DNA from: a virus
Virus record (IMG/VR): IMGVR_UViG_3300044591_000524
Coordinates: 1 to 28,111 of that record
DNA length: 28,111 nucleotides
Reading direction: 5' to 3' (one strand)
Position numbers and translations under genes: made by a program. The notes beneath the pieces are model-generated. The model made no database searches and had not been told where the DNA came from. It worked only from the letters and a program-made list of their open reading frames with translations. Shown here one piece after another: positions 1 to 7,867 of the stretch (position 1 is its first letter; each line of letters opens with the position of its first letter).

Positions 1-23
1 AAAACCAACTCTTCGTCAGTTGG
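1..23 (-). terminator. Probable intrinsic terminator after the homing endonuclease gene
   Basis: Bases 5-10 (CCAACT) and 18-23 (AGTTGG) form a perfect 6-bp stem around a 7-base loop. Read on the minus strand, the stem is followed by at least four T residues (bases 4-1) before the window ends. It lies 30 bases past the stop of the HNH gene, where a terminator would be expected. The T tract may continue outside the window, so its strength cannot be judged. Confidence 0.5.
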
Positions 24-52
24 TGGCTGCAAAATAGGATGTTTTCTCCACT

Positions 53-574
53 CTAGCATGTAGCAAACTCCCCTCTATACTCCTTGGCTTTTTCCAGATA
101 AGCCTCAGAGGCTTTTTGCTTGTCAGCAAATCTTCCAATATAAATGGTTTTTCTGTTAACCATTATTCGTGATGCCCATTTCTTTGTCTCCTTGCAAAAC
201 ATTACACCCTTGAGTCCAGAGGTGTTGTTTTTATTTTTACCTCGATTAAACATATTTTCTGATCTGCTAGCGTGACGCAGATTGCAGATTCTGTTGTCTG
301 ACTTGTTTTGGTTAATATGGTCAACATCCAAAGTCGGCCATTCACCATGAGACATTGCCCATGCAAGCCTATGAGCATAGAATCGCAGGCCATTAATCGA
401 TATGGATCTGTAGCCACGGCAGTTTACATTGCCAGCAATATTTCCAATTTTTCCGCTTCTAGCGGTATTCACTTTCCAGATAAACGCTCCAGTTTCTGGG
501 TCGTAATGCAAGTAATCGAATAATTGTTTGACATCCAGAGCATTCTCTGGCTTTATTTTTTCAGCACTTTTCAT
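53..574 (-). CDS. HNH homing endonuclease with C-terminal AP2 DNA-binding domain
   Basis: A 173-aa free-standing homing endonuclease, expected to cut and spread its own gene among related phages. Residues 66-80 (AHRLAWAMxHGxWP) and 83-100 (DVDHINxxxxDNRxxNLR) form the HNH_3 ββα-metal nuclease core, with His86 and the two Asn as likely active-site residues. Residues about 118-168 (GLKGV...W.S.I...YIGRF....AS.AY) form an AP2 domain that would grip the target. The gene is AT-rich (a sampled 60-base line is 37% GC, against about 62% in the nearby terminase gene), which fits recent insertion. It has its own promoter and is probably inserted between the small terminase region and a large terminase gene expected further left. 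The start is the first ATG after an A/C-rich leader without Shine-Dalgarno. Confidence 0.93.
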   Translation of the reverse strand: MKSAEKIKPENALDVKQLFDYLHYDPETGAFIWKVNTARSGKIGNIAGNVNCRGYRSISINGLRFYAHRLAWAMSHGEWPTLDVDHINQNKSDNRICNLRHASRSENMFNRGKNKNNTSGLKGVMFCKETKKWASRIMVNRKTIYIGRFADKQKASEAYLEKAKEYRGEFATC

Positions 575-595
575 AGTGGTTTATGTTTTGTGTTA

Positions 596-659
596 GAGTG
601 CCTCTAGACCGCATATCTAGATGGCACTCGCTTTTTATCATGTGTAGAGATTGTGTCAA
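596..659 (-). promoter_or_regulatory. Sigma70-like promoter with overlapping dyad operator for the homing endonuclease
   Basis: On the minus strand TTGACA (659-654) is followed after 16 bases by TAAAAA (637-632), preceded by TG one base upstream, as in an extended -10. The predicted start falls near 625. There a large dyad lies at 596-629: arms GAGTGCC (596-602) and GGCACTC (623-629), inner arms TCTAGA (603-608) and TCTAGA (616-621), with T622 unpaired. A repressor bound there would block initiation. On the plus strand the same hairpin is followed by GCTTTTTAT and would also act as a rightward terminator. The 81-base gap between genes contains nothing else. Confidence 0.6.
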
Positions 660-1030
660 GAAGCTATTTGCTTGGTTTTGTACGCCCCAGTCTCCATCAG
701 GATGTCCTTGATGTGGTAGACGCTGTCGCAATCATCACACCCAAAGGTGTCGTCCTCTGGTGGAAATGACCCACGGTTGCCACCCACAAGGTGAAGCTCG
801 CGGTGTTTCTTGCGGTTCTGGCAGTGCTGACAGACTCCTATAAATGGCTTTATGTGCTTCTCCAGCACCACATTCCAAACCTTGGCGTTGAACTTCTCGG
901 CCAAGTACGAGGCGTAGGATAGCGTGTGGCACTTGTGCTGAACGCCGTCATGCTCGACCATGTAGTGGCGAACGAGGTTGCCACCGTCCTTGAGGTGGTC
1001 TGCGTGTCTGGATTCTGGTTCTTGTATCAT
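656..1030 (-). CDS. Cys-rich protein of unknown function next to the small terminase
   Basis: A 124-aa protein not assigned to a family. It has two CxxC pairs (VCQHC near residue 67, and GCDDC near residue 98) plus several His residues, so a zinc-binding knuckle is likely. The fold between the pairs includes a basic patch (NRKKHRE), which could favour nucleic acid binding. An HNH-type or packaging-accessory role is possible from context, but no complete HNH motif is visible. Its ATG overlaps the TGA of the small terminase gene (ATGA), so it is translationally coupled to it. The -35 of the downstream endonuclease promoter overlaps its last codons. Confidence 0.75.
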   Translation of the reverse strand: MIQEPESRHADHLKDGGNLVRHYMVEHDGVQHKCHTLSYASYLAEKFNAKVWNVVLEKHIKPFIGVCQHCQNRKKHRELHLVGGNRGSFPPEDDTFGCDDCDSVYHIKDILMETGAYKTKQIAS

Positions 1031-1566
1031 TGGATTATTTCAGCCTCGACTGCCTTCGCCTTCACCTTGCTAGCGATGCGAGATTTAGCCTCTGCGATCA
1101 TCTTGGCGGCATCGTCGATAGATGCACCCTGCCTGTGTTCCACGACCGCAGTAGCCATGCCAGAGAGTTGCATGGACTTGTCCGTTAAAACTCCCACGGT
1201 GATCGCCAGTCGGTCGGGGGAGATGTTCTTGAGTTGTTCGGGATCGTCGGACAACTGGTCTGCCTTCGCGAACAGCAAGTCGGTGTAGGTTTCAGCAGCC
1301 ATCGCATATTTCTGGCTGAACTCCTTCCGCTTCGTCTCCAGAGTGTCAGAATGCCGCCACATGAGCGACCGCACGGTGTCACGGGCAAGCCCGGTGATCT
1401 CGGAGGTGCTTTTGATGCTCTTCCCCTGCGCCAGTAGCCATAGACACTTTGCCGCCGCCTGTGGGTTCCAGAACTCCACACGCTGCCTGTTGCCGTGCTC
1501 CTCGGCTCGACGCATGACCTCTGCGAACCATTCCTGATCTGGTTCTGCGGTTAGTTTCTCGCTCAT
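1027..1566 (-). CDS. Putative terminase small subunit
   Basis: A 179-aa protein that would recognise viral DNA at the start of packaging. Residues 37-71 (AAAKCLWLLAQGKSIKSTSE followed by ITGLARDTVRSLMWR) have the length and spacing of a helix-turn-helix: a 'no repeated cycles of target-site choice' type segment with a loop at GKS and a recognition helix at ARDTVRSLM. The rest is long amphipathic helix with a charged, Ala-rich C-terminus, as expected for an oligomerising small terminase. It follows the ejection-protein genes and precedes a gene-order position where the large subunit is usual; that gene is not in the window. No sequence-specific signature exists for this family, so the call rests on HTH plus helical body plus context. 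An RNA polymerase-associated HTH protein is an alternative. Confidence 0.6.
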   Translation of the reverse strand: MSEKLTAEPDQEWFAEVMRRAEEHGNRQRVEFWNPQAAAKCLWLLAQGKSIKSTSEITGLARDTVRSLMWRHSDTLETKRKEFSQKYAMAAETYTDLLFAKADQLSDDPEQLKNISPDRLAITVGVLTDKSMQLSGMATAVVEHRQGASIDDAAKMIAEAKSRIASKVKAKAVEAEIIQ

Positions 1567-1569
1567 TGG

Positions 1570-1722
1570 TTATTTCGGATTGCGAATAGACTTGATGATG
1601 TCGCTTTTTTCTTTGTCGGTGAGTTTGCGTTTAAGGTTTTTCTCTGCCTCTTCAATCATTAACTGAATAATTTCAGAAGAGTCATCAATGTCGTCGGTAA
1701 AATCTCCGGGGAATAAGTTCAT
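1570..1722 (-). CDS. Small charged protein of unknown function (50 aa)
   Basis: The frame from ATG at 1722 overlaps the TGA of the 2045-aa gene by the ATGA junction typical of this phage and ends in TAA three bases before the small terminase ATG. This fills an otherwise empty 152-base gap. The product begins MNLFPGDFTDDIDDSSEIIQ and continues as a Lys/Glu-rich helix (EEAEKNLKRKLTDKEKSDIIK). The acidic N-terminus and basic C-terminal helix suggest a small binding partner of a neighbour, but no family is recognised. Confidence 0.75.
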   Translation of the reverse strand: MNLFPGDFTDDIDDSSEIIQLMIEEAEKNLKRKLTDKEKSDIIKSIRNPK

Positions 1723-4700
1723 CGTTTTGAATAGTTAAACACACCATTACTCAAAGTCAATCGAGTAATTTCATCTCCAGCACCAGATGTACCCTCAACA
1801 AAAGCCTCAGTATTGTTTACAAACTTCAAGAAGTTGTCAGAGGTTAGTTTAGAAAAGTCACCATCACTGGCGTATTTTTTTATGAAGTTCTTGGTAATGT
1901 CAAGGGATGAATGACCAACTGCCTCGTTCTTAATGGCATTCCAAGACAACCAATGCAACCCACCGGGGTCGGCGTGATTTCCAAGCAATTTCTGCATTGC
2001 GGGAGACGAATCAATCGCAATTTGAGAAACTCTATCCATTGCAGAATACAGCATCAAGCTAAACAATGACTGGTTATTTTCTAAAGTTCCATAGTTTTTG
2101 TAAATTCCAATTTTATCAACTGGAACATTTTTGGATTTGCCTTCGTATTTGAAGTATTCTCTTGGTGTTTTTGCTCCAGTTAACTTCATTGCATCATCGA
2201 GATACATGTCAACAAACCTCCATCTATCTAGCACATTTCCCTTAATGCCAAATGTAAGTCCAATAAAGCTTTGCACCTTATTCTTAATGCCAGTTGCACC
2301 GTGACCAAGCGTGTTAAATGCGTATCGCATTTTTACTGGATCGCTATTTTGATAAACATCTGAAACCTCATTCCATCTTCCATTGTGTTTACTTAGCATC
2401 AAGTAGAAGCTATTAGCATTAGATGTAGCGTTCTCACCCAGCTTCCCGTATGTGCCAACGGTTTCTGTCCTAGCACTAGAAACGATGTTTTTCCATTGGT
2501 CTGGAGTTAAGTTAAATGTGCCATCAATGGATGCCTTGATTTGATCCATGACCTTTTTGTTGACAATCATTCTCATCCACAACGCTTCTTGTTGTAATGG
2601 TGGTAATTGTTTAGATAGCGTACCCCAAAGGTGGTGTAGTGCTGTAATTAACTCTGGTGGTCTACCTTTAATAAGGTCTCGCATTTCAACCACAGCATCC
2701 AATCCAGACATAGCAGATTCACGAATGCCGGGTACTGTTTTGTCTCCATGATAACCACCGCTTAACAAAGCGGCAAAGGCATCTGGGTCATTTAACATAA
2801 TTCTTAATGACGATGGTGGAATTAACACATCTCCAGCTACGCCAGATTTTTTCATTATTTCTGCATACCCGCGAGTATCTACAAACTTAAACGGGTCGTT
2901 TTCTATATCTTGAACGGCAGAATTGATTTTCTCCAAAGAATCCAAAACATTTGCCGCTGCGACCTGTTGCTTTTTGACCTCCTTAGGATCATTGGATGGT
3001 GCTTGAGAAGCACTTAATGCGTTTCCTATCAGGTCTTGATTCTGCACCGAAAAGTCTTTTGTTTTCTCAACCTTAATGTTTGGCAACGGGGTTAGATAGT
3101 TTCCTTTTAAAATTCTAAGCGGCCCATCCATTACTTTCCAAGGATCATCCTTGCCAGTTCGAGCAACAAACTTAGGAACACTTTTTGTATCGGTAGGCAA
3201 ATTGGATGATTTAATCTCAACATTCTTTCTGAGTTCACCCAAAGATCCAATTGGTGCGCTAACCCCCTTGTCGCCATCCACATCTTTCTCTGGCATAAAC
3301 CGCATCTGACCAGTCTGGTTTTCTGTAACACCATACTCTGATAGAACATTTTTAGGAACAGGTAACCCGGCCTCAACTGCATTCATAACTATCTCCCTAT
3401 GGCTTTTTTCTTTGCTAGCCAAAGATCCTAAATAATTTGAAAGCTTTTTAGCTGAAATCTCTTCTGGGTCATTTTTATATTCATTCTCAAAGGCTCTATC
3501 ATCATCAATAATTTTGCGTATATCTGCCTTGCGAATATTGCGTCCTTTAGCCCTTCGCATTTGATGAGCCGCTTCTTCCCAAAGCGTGCCAACCATGCGT
3601 TTATTAGGGTTAATGAAAATAGTAGGTTTCCCTTGGAATGTTCCAGATGCCCCATCGAAATCGTATTTATCTCCAGCAACAATTTTCTTACCTTCTTGAA
3701 CAGGAGTTCTAATTATCATTATCGGAACATCCAATACTGGTGACAGAATAGCTCTTGTTTTTTCTCCGTGAACCACATCACCAATAGTGCCAATAATCGT
3801 GCCATCTTTCGCTGATTCCGCTTGGATAAATTTACGGGAAATTTGCGGATGGAAAAATTCCTTTTTAGTCATACGCCACGGCTCAGTTGCTCCCTCTGGC
3901 ATGAAGCGGGTTTGCGCCTCTGGCTCCATCCACCCAATAGCATCCGCAGGATACGACTCCAGCATCGCCTTGGATGTGATGGGAATCAGCTTCTCATCCA
4001 TTTCGTTGATAGCAAACATCTGCTTGCCGTCTGCCCATCGTCCTTGAGCCTCCTGTGCGTTGGCTACGGGGTTGAGGTCTTCTGGGGAGATACCCTCTGG
4101 CATCGCTCGCTGGGCTTCTGGCATGCGGACTTGGCTCACTGCCTCGTAGCTGAACGGCATTGCTGCGTACTCCTCTGGGGCCATTGGGACTGCCTTGCTA
4201 ACGCGATCTGCGCGGTAGGTGCGGTAGACATTGTCCTTGCTCTTAATGCCATCCTCCAGAAGCATGGGGTTGAGGACTGCCTGCTCCTTCTTGTTGAGCA
4301 GGCCGAACATGGTGTTGATGAACTTCTTGCGCTCATCGGCCTCGACCGCTCCATATTTCTGCTTGAAAAACTCAATGCTGTCCAAGCCTTGCTTGTGGTA
4401 GTCCATCATCGCCTGCGTGTCGCGCAGGATTAAATCCACATTGCCACCATACAGCTTCTTGCCGCGCCTGTCCTGTGAGCGTTTCTGGATATTCTCATGA
4501 AGCTTGGTTACGGACATAAGTCCGAACAGCAAGTTGCCGTCCTTGGAGATGGTGACAGCGACTGGAACCGTGTCGCGTAGAGTAGCACCCTGCGGCTTGT
4601 AAACCACCTTCCCAGCCTTGTTGCGGGTAGTAGCGGGGAAGTTGATCATGACCACGCGATCACCAGCACCCTTGCGGATTAGCTTGTTCATCTCGCGGAT

Positions 4701-7700
4701 GATACGCTTCTGCTCTGGGTTGTACTTGTTCTTGGCAAACATCTCGGTGATGACATCGTTGGACAACCATCCGGGCTGGAATTGCCCCTCGTCGTCCACA
4801 TGCGCCTCGCCCTTTTCTGGGGCATAGTTCTCCGCCCTCTTCCTCCTCATCACCTCGACAGCAGTAAGCCCTGCAAGCGCACGCGAAAGCTCTGTAGCCC
4901 TATCCAGTGCCACAGGCTTGCCGTCCTTCATGATCGGCTTGTTGGCATCGTCAACCTGCACCAGCGGGTGAAGAAGCTCGGCATCAATGCTGTCAGATGG
5001 GTTGAGAAGGATCGGCGCACCAGAGTCTGGCTTGTCGCTCATGAGAGGGTCAAATTGCCCCGGCACAAGCCCGGCACTGCGCCTGTTCATGTCGCGGAAC
5101 ATCTTGCTAGTGATTGGGTCACGCTTGACTCCATCTGCGTCTAGGATGCCGTTTCCAGTCACCCACGCACCATTCTTGTCGATCATCCCACCACTTTTGA
5201 AGTGGAGGTCTTTGAGGACTGGAATCCTCGGCAGGACGGTCTCAAGGATTGATCCAAGCTTGCGCCCAGCAGCACCACTAGAGGCAACCGCGCCAAGCTC
5301 ACCACTTTCAGCCATTGCTGCGTACTGGTCAGCGTGCTTCTCGATGAAGTACTCCACCGCAATCTTGTCGAGCGGGTAGATGGCATCTCTCTCGGCGTTG
5401 GACATGCCCTCGACACCAAGACGCTTGTAATAACCATCGCGGAATGCCTCAAAATTAGGGTCTAGCTTGCCATCCCTAGAACGGAACAATCCACCAACCG
5501 TGTTGTTCTTGGTGTCACCTAGGAACAGGGCAGCGATGCCGGGTTCCATGTTGTTCTTGATGACTGTGTGGTGGAGTGTTTCGTGTGCAACCAGTGCCTT
5601 GATCGGGTTGGTTGAATTAACATTGATAACTGCCGTGTTGGTGTTGGGGTCGTACCTGCTAGCACCAGAGTCCTTAAAGGTGTAGTTGAGGGTAGGGTTA
5701 GCAATTGCATAAGTGGAAATAGCCCTGCGTGTTCCAGCGGGAATTGCCTCAAACAATGCCTTCTGGCGCGGGTCAGTAAGATCACGCCTAAAGTTAATCT
5801 CATCACCAATGGAAAGCTCACGCATGCGTTTCTTGGTTCCCATGAATGCACCACCACCAGCAGCAAACGAACCACCAATAAAGAATGACTCCGAACCTGC
5901 TTGATACAAGGTCTCTGGACGCATGTCAGCACCGTCAGATAGGTACTCAAACATCAAGTCCGTAGGTGCGGCTGCGGCAATACCACGACCAGCCCTGCGG
6001 ATTGTGTCAGATGTGACACCACCTAGGTCTAGCATGTTGAATGTGTGTGCAAATCCACGACTCAAGGAACCGGGTGCGGTGTGTCTCGCCACACGCTTCC
6101 AGAATGGCATCTGAGCTCGAACATTCTCCATCTCTTTTCCTACATAACGGAATAGCTTCCCGTAGTTGGACAGAACCTTGCCAGTCTTGAGTGCTGCCGC
6201 CCCAGCTCCCAGTGCGCCAATGATTGGGTTTCCAGCCAAACCTACTACCCCGGCTGCGCCTACGGCAGCTGTGTACATTTGATCCAAACCACGCTCTTGC
6301 AGGAAGTTTGTGACTGCCGTGTCAGTCTTTGAAATTGTATCACCAACACGCTCCAAGGTTGCGCCAACTGCCTTTGCTGGCATGGAACGCATCTGCCTTC
6401 CAAGCTCCATCGTTTGCAGAACCTTCTGTGAGTACGCCTCTGGAATGCGAGTGGCTAGGCTATTACGCTTTGCGACAAGACTTTCCAATTCCGTAGTTAC
6501 GGTTGGAAGTGTTGCCCTAATTTGGTTGGCACTATCAGAAATTCTGCTGGCAACTTGAGATGCTTGGTTAGCCCTAGCAACCAACTCTGGGCTTGCTCCT
6601 GCGCGCGTGGAAATGTCGAAAGCTAGACGATTCGCAACACTCACGGTTGCGGCTTCTTTTTTCAAAACAGCATTAGCCGCCTCGATAGCTGTTTGCGCTT
6701 CAGCAATTGCCAAATCTTGAGCGGCAATACTCGCCATTCTTTTTTGTGCGGTAATTGCCACCCTGTTTGCAAGTGGTGCTGTTCTAGCAGCCTTTACGGC
6801 AATGGACGCTGGGATAGCATTAGTTGGGTCTAGTGCCAGTTGTGAAAATGCGCTTGTTTGACCATATTGCTTGTCAAACTCCTCTTTACCAATCCTGCTT
6901 TTTGCAGATTCAGCTTCAGCTACAGCATTGTCCATTCCAAGAACAGCTTCTGCTATTTCACCCGTACTTAAATTGACGATGTTTTGTTGGGTTTGCCATT
7001 GGCGTTGACGAGCAGCATACAATGCTTGCTCTGCCTCGTTTTCCATTCCATCAGGAAGAACATCATAAAGCTTTTTACCGATCCAAGCCGAGCCGATATC
7101 TGCGATTCCAGCCCACCCCGCAAGGTTTTCTACAGCACCCTCAACGAGACCAAGACCGCTTGCGGTCATTTTGTCTCTCAATTCTTGAGGTCTGAGATCA
7201 GTTCTTCCAAGTGCGCTATCCCATGTTTGGGAGTTGTGCCAAAACGATTGGGCTTCTTGGCCTATTCTTGTTGCACCTCCTAACGCAGCATCAACAACAA
7301 ACTTACCCGTGTTGCTTGCGATTTCTCCAAAGGTTGCGTTTGGTCTTATGACTTCATCATCCCAAAGAATCTGAAATGCTTTTAGATTCTCTTCTTTTCC
7401 AATGTCAGCAATTGGAGTAAGATAAGCCTGACCCTTTTCGTTGATCGTCCCATCCTCGTTGAATACTCCAGACTCCTTTAGGTTGAAGAAAAGCTCTCCG
7501 CGAGGTGTGGCGTTTCCTTCAGTATCTACCAGCCCAACTGCTTTTGCCCGATCTGCATTAAGTGGCTGTGAAAACAACTCATTTGCATTGCGGTAGATTG
7601 TGCCGTCTGGCATCCGCAGGGAATCAATCTCCATCCTCCGTGCCATTTGAGGATCTACCGTCACCATGTCAGATGGTGGAACCTGTGTGAGTTCCGCTTC

Positions 7701-7856
7701 TGAAATGGGTTGGTTGTACGCCTCGACAAGCGAATCTGCTGATTCTAGCTCAATTTGTCTAAGCTTATCAGTTACATCAGCATTCAGCAGTTCAAGGCTT
7801 CCCTTGACCTTTTTGTTGAACTCTGGCTGCTGGTCGGGCGGTACATTGAATGGCAT
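1719..7856 (-). CDS. Giant internal virion / polyvalent ejection protein with zincin-like domain
   Basis: A 2045-aa protein, by far the largest here, in the position of T7 gp16 or similar giant proteins carried in podovirus heads and injected with DNA. Residues 1-500 are mainly helical with long Ala/Gln coiled stretches. Residues about 525-548 form a Gly/Ala-rich hydrophobic segment that could insert in a membrane. At about 758-764 there is a zinc-protease HExxH motif (HETLH, after ALVA), with downstream VEYFIEKHADQ offering an acidic third ligand. A second zincin-like site near 1425 reads LWEEAAHQ and has lost the first His. The peptide R(F/A)MPE or RMPE occurs at 1244, 1250, 1317 and 1519, apparently between modules. 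GC content changes sharply along the gene (33% in the line at 2041, 60% in the line at 4801), suggesting mosaic assembly. No lytic transglycosylase or polymerase domain was recognised. Confidence 0.8.
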   Translation of the reverse strand: MPFNVPPDQQPEFNKKVKGSLELLNADVTDKLRQIELESADSLVEAYNQPISEAELTQVPPSDMVTVDPQMARRMEIDSLRMPDGTIYRNANELFSQPLNADRAKAVGLVDTEGNATPRGELFFNLKESGVFNEDGTINEKGQAYLTPIADIGKEENLKAFQILWDDEVIRPNATFGEIASNTGKFVVDAALGGATRIGQEAQSFWHNSQTWDSALGRTDLRPQELRDKMTASGLGLVEGAVENLAGWAGIADIGSAWIGKKLYDVLPDGMENEAEQALYAARQRQWQTQQNIVNLSTGEIAEAVLGMDNAVAEAESAKSRIGKEEFDKQYGQTSAFSQLALDPTNAIPASIAVKAARTAPLANRVAITAQKRMASIAAQDLAIAEAQTAIEAANAVLKKEAATVSVANRLAFDISTRAGASPELVARANQASQVASRISDSANQIRATLPTVTTELESLVAKRNSLATRIPEAYSQKVLQTMELGRQMRSMPAKAVGATLERVGDTISKTDTAVTNFLQERGLDQMYTAAVGAAGVVGLAGNPIIGALGAGAAALKTGKVLSNYGKLFRYVGKEMENVRAQMPFWKRVARHTAPGSLSRGFAHTFNMLDLGGVTSDTIRRAGRGIAAAAPTDLMFEYLSDGADMRPETLYQAGSESFFIGGSFAAGGGAFMGTKKRMRELSIGDEINFRRDLTDPRQKALFEAIPAGTRRAISTYAIANPTLNYTFKDSGASRYDPNTNTAVINVNSTNPIKALVAHETLHHTVIKNNMEPGIAALFLGDTKNNTVGGLFRSRDGKLDPNFEAFRDGYYKRLGVEGMSNAERDAIYPLDKIAVEYFIEKHADQYAAMAESGELGAVASSGAAGRKLGSILETVLPRIPVLKDLHFKSGGMIDKNGAWVTGNGILDADGVKRDPITSKMFRDMNRRSAGLVPGQFDPLMSDKPDSGAPILLNPSDSIDAELLHPLVQVDDANKPIMKDGKPVALDRATELSRALAGLTAVEVMRRKRAENYAPEKGEAHVDDEGQFQPGWLSNDVITEMFAKNKYNPEQKRIIREMNKLIRKGAGDRVVMINFPATTRNKAGKVVYKPQGATLRDTVPVAVTISKDGNLLFGLMSVTKLHENIQKRSQDRRGKKLYGGNVDLILRDTQAMMDYHKQGLDSIEFFKQKYGAVEADERKKFINTMFGLLNKKEQAVLNPMLLEDGIKSKDNVYRTYRADRVSKAVPMAPEEYAAMPFSYEAVSQVRMPEAQRAMPEGISPEDLNPVANAQEAQGRWADGKQMFAINEMDEKLIPITSKAMLESYPADAIGWMEPEAQTRFMPEGATEPWRMTKKEFFHPQISRKFIQAESAKDGTIIGTIGDVVHGEKTRAILSPVLDVPIMIIRTPVQEGKKIVAGDKYDFDGASGTFQGKPTIFINPNKRMVGTLWEEAAHQMRRAKGRNIRKADIRKIIDDDRAFENEYKNDPEEISAKKLSNYLGSLASKEKSHREIVMNAVEAGLPVPKNVLSEYGVTENQTGQMRFMPEKDVDGDKGVSAPIGSLGELRKNVEIKSSNLPTDTKSVPKFVARTGKDDPWKVMDGPLRILKGNYLTPLPNIKVEKTKDFSVQNQDLIGNALSASQAPSNDPKEVKKQQVAAANVLDSLEKINSAVQDIENDPFKFVDTRGYAEIMKKSGVAGDVLIPPSSLRIMLNDPDAFAALLSGGYHGDKTVPGIRESAMSGLDAVVEMRDLIKGRPPELITALHHLWGTLSKQLPPLQQEALWMRMIVNKKVMDQIKASIDGTFNLTPDQWKNIVSSARTETVGTYGKLGENATSNANSFYLMLSKHNGRWNEVSDVYQNSDPVKMRYAFNTLGHGATGIKNKVQSFIGLTFGIKGNVLDRWRFVDMYLDDAMKLTGAKTPREYFKYEGKSKNVPVDKIGIYKNYGTLENNQSLFSLMLYSAMDRVSQIAIDSSPAMQKLLGNHADPGGLHWLSWNAIKNEAVGHSSLDITKNFIKKYASDGDFSKLTSDNFLKFVNNTEAFVEGTSGAGDEITRLTLSNGVFNYSKR

Positions 7857-7867
7857 TTTGGGAAGGG

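Noticed and set aside
656-1030. Complete HNH domain in the 124-aa Cys-rich protein
   Set aside because: Two Cys pairs are present but the central His-Asn core and the spacing of an HNH motif are missing.
3822-4433. 203-codon plus-strand frame within the giant gene
   Set aside because: It is opposite to a certain gene in a GC-richer segment, where long antisense frames occur by chance; no motifs and no start signal.
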